53,177 bases of DNA from Methylobacterium sp. 2A. GTDB lineage: Bacteria > Pseudomonadota > Alphaproteobacteria > Rhizobiales > Beijerinckiaceae. Below are positions 33,083 to 42,019 of the stretch, piece by piece. Location of the stretch: assembly GCF_009806555.1 (NCBI RefSeq), contig NZ_VUOK01000055.1:1-53177 (forward strand). Direction: 5' to 3'. The first letter of the stretch is position 1. The number at the start of each line of letters is the position of its first letter. A program made the translations under genes and the position numbers. Below the pieces are notes generated by a model, which searched no databases, had not been told where the DNA came from, and saw only the letters and a list, made by a program, of their open reading frames with translations.

Positions 33083-35774
33083 AGTCCGCCAGGGCGCGCC
33101 GGACCGCCTCCTCCTCGACCGCGCCGGCCAATCGAGCCAGACTCTCCGGGGATGCGGCGATCAACAGGCCGCCAGCGACGCAGCGTACGCCCGAAAGACC
33201 ATATCGCAGCACGGTTCCGGCCTGGCCGCAGCGTACCGTGAGGTCACCGAATCGACCGGTGATCGCGTGCGGCACGATATGCAGCCGCCGCTCCCCATGC
33301 AGGGCGAAGACGCGTTGGGATGCGTCGAGGGCGACCGCCGCGGCGGCGTCGAAGTGCAGGAACCCCTCGGTCGAGAGGGGGCGGTCCCCGGTCACGAACC
33401 GGTCGAGGACGGCGATGCCGGAGAGATCCTCCAGCAGGACGAAGGCGCGGACATGCTGGTAGTCGGGTCCGTGAACGCTGGTCTCGATGCGGTGCAGAAC
33501 GCCGTCGCCCAGGCGGACCGGCGCCTGAGCGAGCCCCGCGCCGGCGCCGGGCTCGCGGCCATCCGGAACCACGACGTTATGCGCCCGCGCCGCGGGCAGA
33601 TGCCGCCCTTCCCCCTCCGTGATCCAGCGAAAGCCCCCCGCCGCGAAGGTGAAGGCGGTGCAGTCCCGATGATCCTGCGGATGGACCTGCTCGGAGAAAT
33701 CCGCCGTGAAGGCGGCCCATCCAGATCCGTCATCCGGCCGGCGCAGGCTGAGGACACCAAGCCGCCCGGACCTGACGGGGCGGGCCGCGGCGCCGTCCGA
33801 CGCTCGCGCGGGGGTGGCCGGCGCTCCGATCGCGGGGCGCGCCCGCGAGGCCGCCAGCCGTCTCAGCCAGCCGACGCGGTCGGGATGGTCCGGCGCGTCG
33901 TCGAAGGGGGGCAGGGTGCCGTCCGGCTCGAACAGCGCAGCGAGGCCGGCCCAGGCCCTCGGCACCCGCTCGTCCAGGAGTCCGGCCAGGGCGGCCAAGT
34001 CGGCCAAGTCGGCCAAGTCGGCCAGATCCGGCCGGGCGTTCAGAATCGGCATGAGGACGAGCGCGAGGGTGAGGATCTCCAGGCGGCGGTGATACGAGGG
34101 CTCCGCGATGCCCCCCTCGGGATCGATCAGCGCCGCGAAGCCGCGCCGGAGCGCGATCGTCGCGAGGCCGATCCAGTGTCGGGCCATCGGAAAGGATGGG
34201 AGGGCGAGGCCCGCCGCCAGCAGCGCGGCGGCGACCTGGACCTCCAGCGGCGAGCCCGCCACCGTGTGCTGGGCGAGGATCTCCGCCAGCGCGGCGGCAT
34301 GCCGGACGACCTCGCCCCCCAGGATCTCGACGGCTGACCCGTCCTCCGCATCCTGCGCGGCGGCGGCGAGGAGACCGAGCAGCGCTTCCAGGCGCAGCGC
34401 CATGCAGGCGGGGTGCAGGCTGAGGCTATCGGCGGGCCGGCCCCAGGGATTCGCCCGCGACCAGGAGAGCGCCGCCGCCACCGCCCGGGCCCGGACCGCG
34501 GGGTCCTGGCTCTCGGCGCCGCCGCAGGCCCAGGCCAGGGACTGGAAGGCCAGGCGCCAAGCCCGCGACTGGAACGGGTCGGCCGCCCAACCCGGGACGT
34601 CCGGCAGCGCCCAGGCGGGATGGGGCGCGATCCGGACCGCGCCGTCGGCGAGGACGCAGACATCGGGTCCGTCCCGCAGGCGCGCGAAGCCGCGCAGCGG
34701 GGAGGGCCGCTCCGCCAGGGCGGCGGAATTGAGGTAGGGCCGGATCGAAGGCGCGCCGGAGCCGCTCTCCGCAGGGGAGCCGCCGATGCGGCCGAGCAAC
34801 CGGTTCAGGAAGGCCGCGGCCCCTGGATTCGTGTCGTCCGCCAAATCCGCCAGCCGCAGGTCGTCGTCGAGCAGGACGTCCGGCACGCCGGCCAGTGCGA
34901 GGTCCGAGCCCTCGTCCCAGGCGGCGAAGCCGACCGACAGCGTCGCGGCGCCGGGCGGCGGCGTCAGCTTCAGGGTGAAGCGGTAGGCTTGCCGATGCAC
35001 CGGGATGTCGAGGAAGGCGGGAACCGCCAGCGTGGCCAGGGTGCCGGGGTAGGGGGGCGGGATCGGGTCGCCCGCCGCGTCCCGGAAAGCGATCCGGGCG
35101 AGGGCCCCTTCCGTCCGCCCCCCCGCAATCGCCTGCCCCACGGCCAGCTGCCCCACGATCACCTGCCCCTTGAGCACGAGGGATCGGCCCGGAACGAGGC
35201 CGTGCCGGAACCAGACCGGCTTGGACCCGAGGGCGATCCGCCCGTCCCGCGTCAGCCGGCCCTGCGGCGCCGTCCCGGCCCCCCGGTTTCCCGGGGCAGG
35301 TCCCGCCGGCCGGATCTCCGGATCGACGATCCGGAACGGCTGCGCGTTGCGCCAGCTCCGGATGACGACGGTCACCTCCGCGGCGGGCGCCGGAAGGAGG
35401 AAGCGGCGCCGGATGAGGCGCGCGCGCGCGCCGGCGCCGTCCCCGGATCGGGCGGGGCCGGCGATCCAGTCGCCATGCGCATCCATGGAGGTTCGGGCCA
35501 GGCCCGGGACATGGGCGAAATCGACCTCGGACCGGTCCTGCGCCAGGAACGCGAAGCCGATCGCCGCGAAATCCTTGGCGGCGGCCGCCGTCTCCGCAGC
35601 CGCGCAGATCATGCATGCGCTGAACTCATACCATTGGTCGGCGGCGAGGCCGGAAAACACGAGAGCGATCCGGGACCACCGATTCCTGTTGCCGACGACA
35701 TGGCCCCCGGCGAAAGGCGCAGCCCCCGGGTCCGCCCGCACCGATGCGGGCGGAAGAGCGTGTTGTTCGTGCAT
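33081..35774 (-). CDS. Heparinase II/III-like protein with N-terminal beta domain
   Basis: From the ATG at 35774 it has 897 residues (35837 is a further in-frame start). The N-terminal 350 residues look like carbohydrate-binding beta modules. The middle (about 400-680) is an alpha-toroid (SPLEVQVAAALLAAGLAL, IAEPSYHRRLEILTLAL, ALFEPDGTLPPFDDAP). The C-terminal part has the heparinase II/III beta-sandwich pattern: EQVHPQDHRDCTAFTFAAGG, GEGRH and RAHNVVVPDG. Such proteins cleave acidic polysaccharides by beta-elimination. No signal peptide is visible. It is inserted against the flagellar genes on both sides. A 9-bp tandem repeat encodes a LAD-LAD-LAD stretch. Confidence 0.7.
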   Translation of the reverse strand: MHEQHALPPASVRADPGAAPFAGGHVVGNRNRWSRIALVFSGLAADQWYEFSACMICAAAETAAAAKDFAAIGFAFLAQDRSEVDFAHVPGLARTSMDAHGDWIAGPARSGDGAGARARLIRRRFLLPAPAAEVTVVIRSWRNAQPFRIVDPEIRPAGPAPGNRGAGTAPQGRLTRDGRIALGSKPVWFRHGLVPGRSLVLKGQVIVGQLAVGQAIAGGRTEGALARIAFRDAAGDPIPPPYPGTLATLAVPAFLDIPVHRQAYRFTLKLTPPPGAATLSVGFAAWDEGSDLALAGVPDVLLDDDLRLADLADDTNPGAAAFLNRLLGRIGGSPAESGSGAPSIRPYLNSAALAERPSPLRGFARLRDGPDVCVLADGAVRIAPHPAWALPDVPGWAADPFQSRAWRLAFQSLAWACGGAESQDPAVRARAVAAALSWSRANPWGRPADSLSLHPACMALRLEALLGLLAAAAQDAEDGSAVEILGGEVVRHAAALAEILAQHTVAGSPLEVQVAAALLAAGLALPSFPMARHWIGLATIALRRGFAALIDPEGGIAEPSYHRRLEILTLALVLMPILNARPDLADLADLADLAALAGLLDERVPRAWAGLAALFEPDGTLPPFDDAPDHPDRVGWLRRLAASRARPAIGAPATPARASDGAAARPVRSGRLGVLSLRRPDDGSGWAAFTADFSEQVHPQDHRDCTAFTFAAGGFRWITEGEGRHLPAARAHNVVVPDGREPGAGAGLAQAPVRLGDGVLHRIETSVHGPDYQHVRAFVLLEDLSGIAVLDRFVTGDRPLSTEGFLHFDAAAAVALDASQRVFALHGERRLHIVPHAITGRFGDLTVRCGQAGTVLRYGLSGVRCVAGGLLIAASPESLARLAGAVEEEAVRRALAD
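33992..34018. repeat. Three perfect 9-bp tandem repeats inside the heparinase-like gene
   Basis: CGGCCAAGT is repeated at 33992-34000, 34001-34009 and 34010-34018, with degenerate flanking units. On the coding strand it gives repeated Leu-Ala-Asp triplets, an in-frame repeat. Confidence 0.9.
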
Positions 35775-36087
35775 CGGGTCTGGCAATTCTCGCAGGATCA
35801 GCGTCGGCCGGGCAGCAGGTGATCGGTGGTGCGGCACCGCAGCATGGCAAATTTGTTTTGTCCATGGACCATAGAGATCTGTAAAATTTGCCTCAAACCA
35901 CCGTCGATATTGCGGTCAAGTCTAAATTTTTTGACCTCATGCGATCGGTTGTGATCTGGCACGGGACCTGACAAATTGTTGACCCAATCAGCGACCTGGG
36001 TGAGCGTGAACCAGCAGTTAAGAATTCTACCGCTCAAAGCATTATCCAATCCATGTACTCGAACGCAACGGAAGGAGCTGGGTGACA
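35775..36087. promoter_or_regulatory. Divergent control region upstream of ftcR
   Basis: This 313-bp region is notably less GC-rich than its surroundings. GGTCAA at 35914-35919 and TTGACC at 35931-35936 form an inverted pair; a third TTGACC lies at 35979-35984. The TTGACC boxes could be -35 elements or half-sites for a regulator of the flagellar cascade. No matching -10 stood out. AAGGAG at 36072-36077 is the ftcR ribosome site. Confidence 0.45.
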
Positions 36088-36771
36088 ATGTACGTCGTTG
36101 TGGACGATAGACCAATCGTCACGGAAGGATATGTCGCCAGTTTCAATAGGGAGGGTGTTTCTTCGGTTGGGTTGCTGTCTTCCGAATTTGAAGACTGGCT
36201 GCAGACCGCACCCTCGACCGACCTCGATGCGGTTCAGGGCTTCCTGCTGGGCGATGGCGACCAGCGGTCCGACTGGCCGGATCTGATCCAGAGGCGGTCG
36301 CGCGCGCCGATCATCGCGATGATCGAGACCCGCTGCCTGAGCGAGACGCTGCAGCTTTTCAGGGCCGGCATCGACGACGTCGTGCGCAAGCCGGTCCATG
36401 TCCGGGAGATCCTCGCCCGGACCGAGGCCGTGTGGCGGCGCTCGCAGCGCGAGGCGGCCAAGGACACGGCCGTGATGGACCGGACCGCGCGGCTGAAGGT
36501 GTATTTCGACGGCCGCGACCCGGATATCGACGGGGAGAAGATCGTGCTGCCGCGCCGCGAGCGTCAGATCCTCGAGTTCCTGGTCCGGAACCGGGGGCGC
36601 CGGATGACCAAGGAGCAGGTGTTCAATGCGGTCTACGGCGCCTTCACCGACGATGTCGACGAGAGCGTGATCGAGGGCCACATCAGCAAGCTTCGCAAGA
36701 AGCTGCGGCAGAAGCTCAGCTTCGACCCGATCGAGGTGCGGCGTTATCTCGGCTATGCCTTCGTGAATTGA
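36088..36771 (+). CDS. ftcR: Flagellar transcriptional regulator FtcR (Rem type)
   Basis: This 227-residue response-regulator-like protein starts MYVVVDDRPIVTEGY, as in FtcR/Rem of Rhizobiales. The receiver-like domain keeps GIDDVVRKPVHVREILAR. The C-terminal OmpR-type winged helix has RRERQILEFLVRNRGRRMTK, NAVYG and EGHISKLRKKLRQKL, then RRYLGYAF. ATG 36088 lies 10 bases after AAGGAG; GTG 36082 is too close. It is an orphan regulator (no kinase beside it) that activates flagellar genes in relatives, and probably controls the blocks in this window. Confidence 0.93.
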   Translation: MYVVVDDRPIVTEGYVASFNREGVSSVGLLSSEFEDWLQTAPSTDLDAVQGFLLGDGDQRSDWPDLIQRRSRAPIIAMIETRCLSETLQLFRAGIDDVVRKPVHVREILARTEAVWRRSQREAAKDTAVMDRTARLKVYFDGRDPDIDGEKIVLPRRERQILEFLVRNRGRRMTKEQVFNAVYGAFTDDVDESVIEGHISKLRKKLRQKLSFDPIEVRRYLGYAFVN

Positions 36772-36777
36772 GGAGCC

Positions 36778-36810
36778 GGGCCGCCGCTGCGGTCGTGCGA
36801 CGGGCGGCCC
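36778..36810 (+). terminator. Hairpin after ftcR
   Basis: GGGCCGCC (36778-36785) pairs with GGCGGCCC (36803-36810), and the loop contains a small GTCG/CGAC pairing. It begins seven bases after the ftcR stop and could separate ftcR from flgB transcription. The 216-bp gap to flgB holds no gene. Confidence 0.45.
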
Positions 36811-36987
36811 CGGGCGGCCGGCGGCACGCCTCCGCAAGCTTCGGACAAGACAGCCCGCGCAAAGATCCGCCGACAGGCAAAAGCCACGCTGTAGCGGACC
36901 GTCCATTCAACGCGGCGGTCAGGGACAGGTTCCCGGATCCGGGGCTGCCCTGCCGCCGTCCTTGCCAAGCCGGAAAGCCGACAGGTC

Positions 36988-37374
36988 ATGAACCCGATCT
37001 TTCTGTTCAATCTCGCCTCCCGGCAGTTGCAGCACCTCACGGCCCGCCAGGCCGTGATCGCCGGCAACGTCGCGAACGCCAACACGCCGGGCTACCAGGC
37101 CCGGGACCTGACCCCGTTCCGGGACGTGCTGAACAAGACGGCGCTGTCGATGGCGGCGACCCATGCCGGCCATCTGGAGATCGACGGGCCGAGCGCGCGG
37201 CCCGCCCGGGCGGCGGCCTCGGACGGCTGGGACGTGGTGCATTCCGGCAACTCGGTGAACCTCGAGGAGCAGCTGATGAAGGCCGGCGAGGTGAGCCGGG
37301 ATCAGGCCCTCAACGGCGGCATCGTGAAGTCCTTCAACCGCATGCTGGCGATGAGCGTGAAGTCCGGCCAATGA
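36988..37374 (+). CDS. flgB: Proximal rod protein FlgB
   Basis: This 128-residue protein has the rod motif LTARQAVIAGNVANANTPGY near the N-terminus, then the C-terminal VNLEEQLMKAGEVSRDQALN helix. It forms the proximal rod with FlgC, FlgF and FliE. It overlaps flgC by four bases (ATGA at 37371). Confidence 0.95.
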   Translation: MNPIFLFNLASRQLQHLTARQAVIAGNVANANTPGYQARDLTPFRDVLNKTALSMAATHAGHLEIDGPSARPARAAASDGWDVVHSGNSVNLEEQLMKAGEVSRDQALNGGIVKSFNRMLAMSVKSGQ

Positions 37375-37787
37375 TCGATCCCCTGGTCGCCTCCTCGCGA
37401 ATCGCCGGCTCCGGCATGGGCGCGCAGTCCGAGCGGATGCGCGTCATCGCGGAAAACATCGCCAACGCCCAGTCCACCGGACAGACGGCGGGCTCGGATC
37501 CCTACATCCGCAAGACGATCACGTTCCGCACGGCCCTCGACCGGGCTTCGGGGACCGCGGCCGTGGCGGTCCGCCAGATCGGCGAGGACAAGGCGCCGTT
37601 CAAGGTCGAGTACGATCCCGGTAATCCCGCGGCGGATCAGAACGGCAACGTGAAGATGCCGAACGTGAACATGCTGATCGAGATGGCCGACATGCGCGAG
37701 GCGAACCGCTCGTACGAGGCCAATCTGCAGATGATCAAGCAGACCCGCGCGATGGTCTCCGGCATCATCGAACTCCTGAGGCCGTGA
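37371..37787 (+). CDS. flgC: Proximal rod protein FlgC
   Basis: This 138-residue protein begins MIDPLVASSRIAGSGMGAQS. It has RMRVIAENIANAQST and the C-terminal rod motif MPNVNMLIEMADMREANRSY. The true start is the ATG at 37371, though the frame is open upstream. It overlaps flgB and fliE, so the three rod genes are translationally coupled. Confidence 0.95.
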   Translation: MIDPLVASSRIAGSGMGAQSERMRVIAENIANAQSTGQTAGSDPYIRKTITFRTALDRASGTAAVAVRQIGEDKAPFKVEYDPGNPAADQNGNVKMPNVNMLIEMADMREANRSYEANLQMIKQTRAMVSGIIELLRP

Positions 37788-38119
37788 TGATCCAAACTCT
37801 CGCAGCCCTCGCAAGCACCTCCGACAAGACCTCCGTCTTCGGGCCGGGCGAATTCGGCCTGGCGATGCCGGGAGTTCGGCAGGCAGCCCCCACGGCGGGC
37901 GCCGCCACCTTCGGCGATCTCATGACGCAGGTCGCCGGCCAGATGCGCGACACGGTGAAGACCGGTGAGGCGACCGCGATCGCCGGGATCCAGGGCAAGG
38001 CCTCGACCCAATCGGTGGTCGAGGCCGTGATGTCGGCCGAGCAGACGCTCCAGACCGCGGTGGCGATCCGCGACAAGGTCGTCTCCGCCTATCTCGAGAT
38101 CGTCCGCATGGCGATCTGA
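37787..38119 (+). CDS. fliE: MS ring-rod junction protein FliE
   Basis: ATG 37787 (or GTG 37784) overlaps the flgC stop. The roughly 110-residue protein has FGDLMTQVAGQM and the C-terminal FliE pattern STQSVVEAVMSAEQTLQTAV and IRDKVVSAYLEIVRM. It joins the FliF ring to the FlgB rod. Order flgB-flgC-fliE is typical. Confidence 0.94.
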   Translation: MIQTLAALASTSDKTSVFGPGEFGLAMPGVRQAAPTAGAATFGDLMTQVAGQMRDTVKTGEATAIAGIQGKASTQSVVEAVMSAEQTLQTAVAIRDKVVSAYLEIVRMAI

Positions 38120-38205
38120 CGCGGCCGCCGCGGCACGCCCGATTCGGGGCCGCGCGCCGCCGGCACCCGAACACGGATCCCCCCTTTTCCGGCAAGGACT
38201 TGATC

Positions 38206-38994
38206 ATGAGAGCGCTCGCCATCGCGGCCACGGGCATGAACGCCCAGCAGCTGAACGTCGAAGTCATCGCCAACAACATCGCGAATCTGAACACGACGGC
38301 GTTCAAGGCGGCGCGCGCGGAGTTCAAGGACCTGATCTACCAGGCGGAGCGCCCCGCGGGCGTGCCGATCCAGGCCGGTGAGGGGGCGATTCCCGAAGGC
38401 GCCATGCTGGGCCTCGGCGTCCGCAACACGGCGATTCGGAACCTGCATCGGCAGGGCCCGCTCACCAATACGACCAACCCCCTCGATCTGGCGATCAACG
38501 GCCGCGGCTGGTTCCAGGTCACGATGCCGAACGGCGAGATCAACTACACCCGCGCCGGCTCCTTCAACAAGAATGCCGACGGTCGCCTGGTGACGGCCGA
38601 GGGCTACAGCGTCGATCCCGCGATCATCATTCCGCAGAACGCCGTCGACGTGATGATCAACGAGACCGGGCAGGTCATGGTCAAGGTGGACGGCCAGCAG
38701 ATGCCGCAGACGATCGGTCAGCTGCAGCTCGCCAACTTCACCAACGATGCCGGGCTCGAGCCCCTGGGCAACGGCCTGTACCGCGAGACGGCGGCCTCCG
38801 GCCTGCCGGTGACCGGCTTCGCCGCCGATCCGGGCTTCGGCAAGGTGCAGCAGGGCTACCTGGAGAATTCCAACGTCGATCCGGTCCGGGAGATCACGAC
38901 TCTGATCTCGGCCCAGCGGGCCTTCGAGATGAACTCGAAGGTGATCCAGGCTGCCGACGAGATGGCCGGCACGATCTCGAAGGGCATCCGCTAA
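38206..38994 (+). CDS. flgG: Distal rod protein FlgG
   Basis: This 262-residue protein starts at ATG 38206 after AAGGAC. The N-terminal motif NVEVIANNIANLNTTAFKAA, the core LAINGRGWFQVTMPNG and YTRAGSFNKNADG, and the C-terminal NSNVDPVREITTLISAQRAF are all classical FlgG, and length fits. It forms the drive-shaft part of the rod. flgA follows after four bases. Confidence 0.96.
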   Translation: MRALAIAATGMNAQQLNVEVIANNIANLNTTAFKAARAEFKDLIYQAERPAGVPIQAGEGAIPEGAMLGLGVRNTAIRNLHRQGPLTNTTNPLDLAINGRGWFQVTMPNGEINYTRAGSFNKNADGRLVTAEGYSVDPAIIIPQNAVDVMINETGQVMVKVDGQQMPQTIGQLQLANFTNDAGLEPLGNGLYRETAASGLPVTGFAADPGFGKVQQGYLENSNVDPVREITTLISAQRAFEMNSKVIQAADEMAGTISKGIR

Positions 38995-38998
38995 GATC

Positions 38999-39505
38999 AT
39001 GACCCGAGACGCTCACCCCGTGCGGATCGCGGCGCGGATGACCCGGGCCCTGGGCGCCGCTCGGGTGTTCGCCGCCTGGACGCTCGGCCTCGCCGCACTT
39101 CCCGCCGCGGCGGCGGATCAGGTGCTGCCGGTGCCGGTCGCGACGATCTACGCGGGCGACGTCATCAAGCCGACGATGCTGCGCGACCAGACGTTTCCGG
39201 AAAATTACAGGCCGCGCCAGCCGATCGTCGATTCGGCAGCGCGGGCCGTCGGCAAGATCGCGCGGCGCACGCTCCTGCCCGGCGAGACGATCCCGTCGAT
39301 CGCCCTCGAGGAGGCGAAGCTCGTGACCCGCGGCGCGCCCACCGTGATCGTGTTCGAGGAGCACGGCGTCACGATCTCGACCCAGGGCACCGCCTTGGCG
39401 AACGCTGCCGTGAACGAGCCCATCAGCGTCCGCAACACCGCCACGGGGCGGGTCGTCCAGGGCATCGTCCTGCCGGACGGCCGCGTCCGGACCGGGCAGC
39501 CGTGA
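38999..39505 (+). CDS. flgA: P-ring assembly chaperone FlgA
   Basis: This 168-residue protein has an N-terminal signal region ending near AALPAAAADQ. A SAF-type domain follows: VPVATIYAGDVIKPTMLRDQ, ARRTLLPGETI, and VNEPISVRNTATGRVVQGIV. It chaperones FlgI in the periplasm. It overlaps flgI (TGATG). Confidence 0.93.
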   Translation: MTRDAHPVRIAARMTRALGAARVFAAWTLGLAALPAAAADQVLPVPVATIYAGDVIKPTMLRDQTFPENYRPRQPIVDSAARAVGKIARRTLLPGETIPSIALEEAKLVTRGAPTVIVFEEHGVTISTQGTALANAAVNEPISVRNTATGRVVQGIVLPDGRVRTGQP

Positions 39506-40617
39506 TGCGCAGGTCCTTCCTCCTGCTGGCCGGGATGATCCTGACCGGGCTCTCCCTCTGGCCGGCCCCCGCGGCGGCGACGCGAATCAAGGACATCGCC
39601 GCGCTTCAGGGGGTGCGCGACAACCAGATCGTCGGGTACGGCCTGGTCACCGGCCTGCAGAGCACCGGCGACACGCTGCGCAATTCACAGTTCACCGAGC
39701 AATCCCTGCAATCGATGCTCGACCGGCTGGGCATCAACGTGCGCGACCAGCGGCTGCGGACCCGCAACGTCGCGGCCGTGATGGTGACGGCGAATCTGCC
39801 CGCCTATATCGAGCCCGGCTCGCGGGTCGACGTCTCGGTCAATTCCATGGGCGACGCGACCTCCCTGCGCGGCGGCACCCTGCTGATGACGCCGCTCTCG
39901 GGGGGCGACGGCCAGGTCTACGCGGTGGCGCAGGGCGCCCTCGTGGTCTCGGGCTTCAGCGCCACCGGCCAGGCCGAATCGCTGATCTCGGGCGTGGCGA
40001 CGGCCGCGCGGATCCCCAACGGCGCGCTGGTGGAGCGGGCGGTCGCCGGCACGTTCCGCGACCTGCCGGGCATGTCGCTCGAACTGAAGAACCCGGACTA
40101 CCAGACGGCCGTCCTGGTCGCGGACGCGATCAACGCCTACACGCTGCAGAAATACGGCCACCGGGCGGCGAGCCCGCGCGACTACCGCACCGTGGTCCTG
40201 TCCCGCCCCGGCCATGTCGGGCGGACACGGTTCATGGCCGAGATCGGCGAGTTGCAGGTCCAGCCCGACATCCCCGCCAAGGTGGTGATCGACCAGCGGA
40301 CCGGCACGGTCGTGATCGGCCGGAACGTCCAGATCTCTACCGTAGCGGTGACGCACGGCGACCTCACGGTGCGCATCACCGAGTCGCCGCAGGTGTCGCA
40401 ACCCGCGCCGTTCTCGGACGGCCAGACCACGGTGGTGCCCCGGACCGACATCCAGGCGGGCGAGCAGACGGCCCGGCTGGCCATCGTGTCGGGCCCCGAC
40501 CTCCAGACCCTGATCCGCGGCCTGAACAATGTCGGGATGAAGCCGACGGACGTCATTGCGATCCTCCAGGCGGTGAAGACGGCTGGCGCCCTGCAGGCGG
40601 AACTGGTGATCCAATGA
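39505..40617 (+). CDS. flgI: P-ring protein FlgI
   Basis: This 370-residue protein has a signal peptide (MRRSFLLLAGMILTGLSLW to PAAA), then the strongly conserved RIKDIAALQGVRDNQIVGYG and LVTGLQSTGDTLRNSQFTEQ. The C-terminal end LNNVGMKPTDVIAILQAVKT matches FlgI. It forms the periplasmic P ring around the rod. It overlaps motE by four bases. Confidence 0.96.
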   Translation: MRRSFLLLAGMILTGLSLWPAPAAATRIKDIAALQGVRDNQIVGYGLVTGLQSTGDTLRNSQFTEQSLQSMLDRLGINVRDQRLRTRNVAAVMVTANLPAYIEPGSRVDVSVNSMGDATSLRGGTLLMTPLSGGDGQVYAVAQGALVVSGFSATGQAESLISGVATAARIPNGALVERAVAGTFRDLPGMSLELKNPDYQTAVLVADAINAYTLQKYGHRAASPRDYRTVVLSRPGHVGRTRFMAEIGELQVQPDIPAKVVIDQRTGTVVIGRNVQISTVAVTHGDLTVRITESPQVSQPAPFSDGQTTVVPRTDIQAGEQTARLAIVSGPDLQTLIRGLNNVGMKPTDVIAILQAVKTAGALQAELVIQ

Positions 40618-41210
40618 CCGGCTCGACTGGGAAGTCCCGCTGGCTCGGCCTCGCTCTCGCGGTTGCCGCAGCGCTGCCGGTCGCCCCGGCGGTCGCCCAG
40701 CAGAAGCCGGCCGACGCGAAAGCGGAGCCGGCACAGCCGTCGCAATATTGCGCGGGCATCGCCAACGCGGCCGCCGATGCCCGCTTCACGTGGCAGAAGG
40801 AGACGCTCGCGGCGCTGGCCAAGGATGTCGAGGCGCGGATCGGCCAGCTCGAGGCGAAGCGCGCCGAGTACGAGACCTGGCTGAAGCGCCGGCAGGCCTT
40901 CCTCGCCAAGGCGGATGAGAGCGTCACGGCGATTTACGCCAAGATGCGCCCCGAAGCCGCCTCCCAGCAGCTGACCGCCATGGACAGCGAGGCGGCGGCC
41001 GCGATCCTGACCCGCCTCGAACCGCGGGTCGCCAGCGCGATCATGAACGAGATGGATCCCGGCCGGGCCGCACGCTTGGCCAACGTCATCACCAACACGC
41101 CCCCGAAGGAGCCGGTGCCGTTCCGGCCCGATGAGGACATCAAGGCGCCGCCCGTGCCGCGTTCGGACACGGGGGACGGCCGCCCGCAGAACAGCGAGAA
41201 GTCAGGATGA
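40614..41210 (+). CDS. motE: MotE-family stator accessory protein
   Basis: This 198-residue protein has a signal peptide (LALAVAAALPVAPAVAQQ). It has a predicted helical/coiled segment (LAALAKDVEARIGQLEAKRA) and a MgtE-N-like domain (IYAKMRPEAASQQLTAMDSE, AAAILTRLEPRVASAIMNEM). In Sinorhizobium MotE is the periplasmic chaperone that stabilises MotC; motC is at 48904 here. ATGA overlaps link it with flgI and flgH. Confidence 0.88.
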   Translation: MTGSTGKSRWLGLALAVAAALPVAPAVAQQKPADAKAEPAQPSQYCAGIANAAADARFTWQKETLAALAKDVEARIGQLEAKRAEYETWLKRRQAFLAKADESVTAIYAKMRPEAASQQLTAMDSEAAAAILTRLEPRVASAIMNEMDPGRAARLANVITNTPPKEPVPFRPDEDIKAPPVPRSDTGDGRPQNSEKSG

Positions 41211-42019
41211 AGCGGCTCGTGTGCACCCCGCCGCAGGGCAATCCGGATGCGCGCCGGCGTGCCGCCCGCAAGGGAGGCCAACGCGGGGGATCGGAGACGA
41301 TCCGGCTGGCGGCGCGCTCGGGCGCAGCGCTCGCCGCCGTCGCGGCGCTCACGGCGCTCGGCGCCTGCGCGACGCCGGTCCAGGAGATCGGCAAGGCGCC
41401 GGCCCTGAGCCCCGTGGGATACGGCATCGATCCGAATCACAACGCGGTGCCGCCACTGGCCGTCGCGTCGGCGGCGGCGGGCTACCACTCGACCTGGGCC
41501 CAGCAGAGCGCCGACCTGTTCCAGGACCCGCGCGCCAAGAATGTCGGCGACGTCCTCACCGTGACGATCGCGATGAACGACAAGGCGCAGTTCGACAACA
41601 CCACCGATCGGTCCCGCGATTCGCGGGTCAAGTCGAGCCTCGACGTCCAACTCGACCTGTTCGGTCTCACGCCGGAAGCGAAGAACCACTACGAGGTCAA
41701 CGGCAACACCTCGACCAAGGGGCAGGGCACGATCGACCGCAAGGAGCAGCTCAACCTGTCCGTCGCGGCCGTTGTCACGCACGTCTTTCCCAACGGCAAC
41801 CTGATGATCAGCGGCTCCCAGGAGGTGCGCGTGAACTACGAGGTGCGCGTGCTGAACATCGCCGGCATCGTGCGGCCGCGGGACATCTCGCGCACCAACA
41901 CGATCGACTACAACAAGATCGCCGAGGCGCGGGTCTCCTACGGCGGCCGCGGACGCCTCATGGAGGTGCAGCAGCCGGCCGTGGTTCAACAGGTCTACGA
42001 CCTCGTTTCCCCGTTCTAG
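41207..42019 (+). CDS. flgH: L-ring lipoprotein FlgH
   Basis: This 270-residue protein has the lipobox LTALGAC (Cys54) and the conserved LFQDPRAKNVGDVLTVTIAM, GQGTIDRKEQLNLSVAAVVT, VFPNGNLMISGSQEV, and VRPRDISRTNTIDYNKIAEA. It builds the outer-membrane L ring. The stretch before the signal helix is long (about 30 residues, very basic), unusual for a lipoprotein; no better start is present downstream. It ends in TAG followed by a hairpin-dense gap. Confidence 0.95.
   Translation: MKRLVCTPPQGNPDARRRAARKGGQRGGSETIRLAARSGAALAAVAALTALGACATPVQEIGKAPALSPVGYGIDPNHNAVPPLAVASAAAGYHSTWAQQSADLFQDPRAKNVGDVLTVTIAMNDKAQFDNTTDRSRDSRVKSSLDVQLDLFGLTPEAKNHYEVNGNTSTKGQGTIDRKEQLNLSVAAVVTHVFPNGNLMISGSQEVRVNYEVRVLNIAGIVRPRDISRTNTIDYNKIAEARVSYGGRGRLMEVQQPAVVQQVYDLVSPF

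Noticed and set aside
33238..34337. Plus-strand frames opposite the heparinase-like gene
   Set aside because: Antisense shadows; only the minus-strand frame shows ordered domain motifs.
35957..35971. TGGCAC-like sequence upstream of ftcR resembling a sigma-54 -24/-12 promoter
   Set aside because: The -24 half is good, but the -12 position has GA instead of GC at the required spacing.
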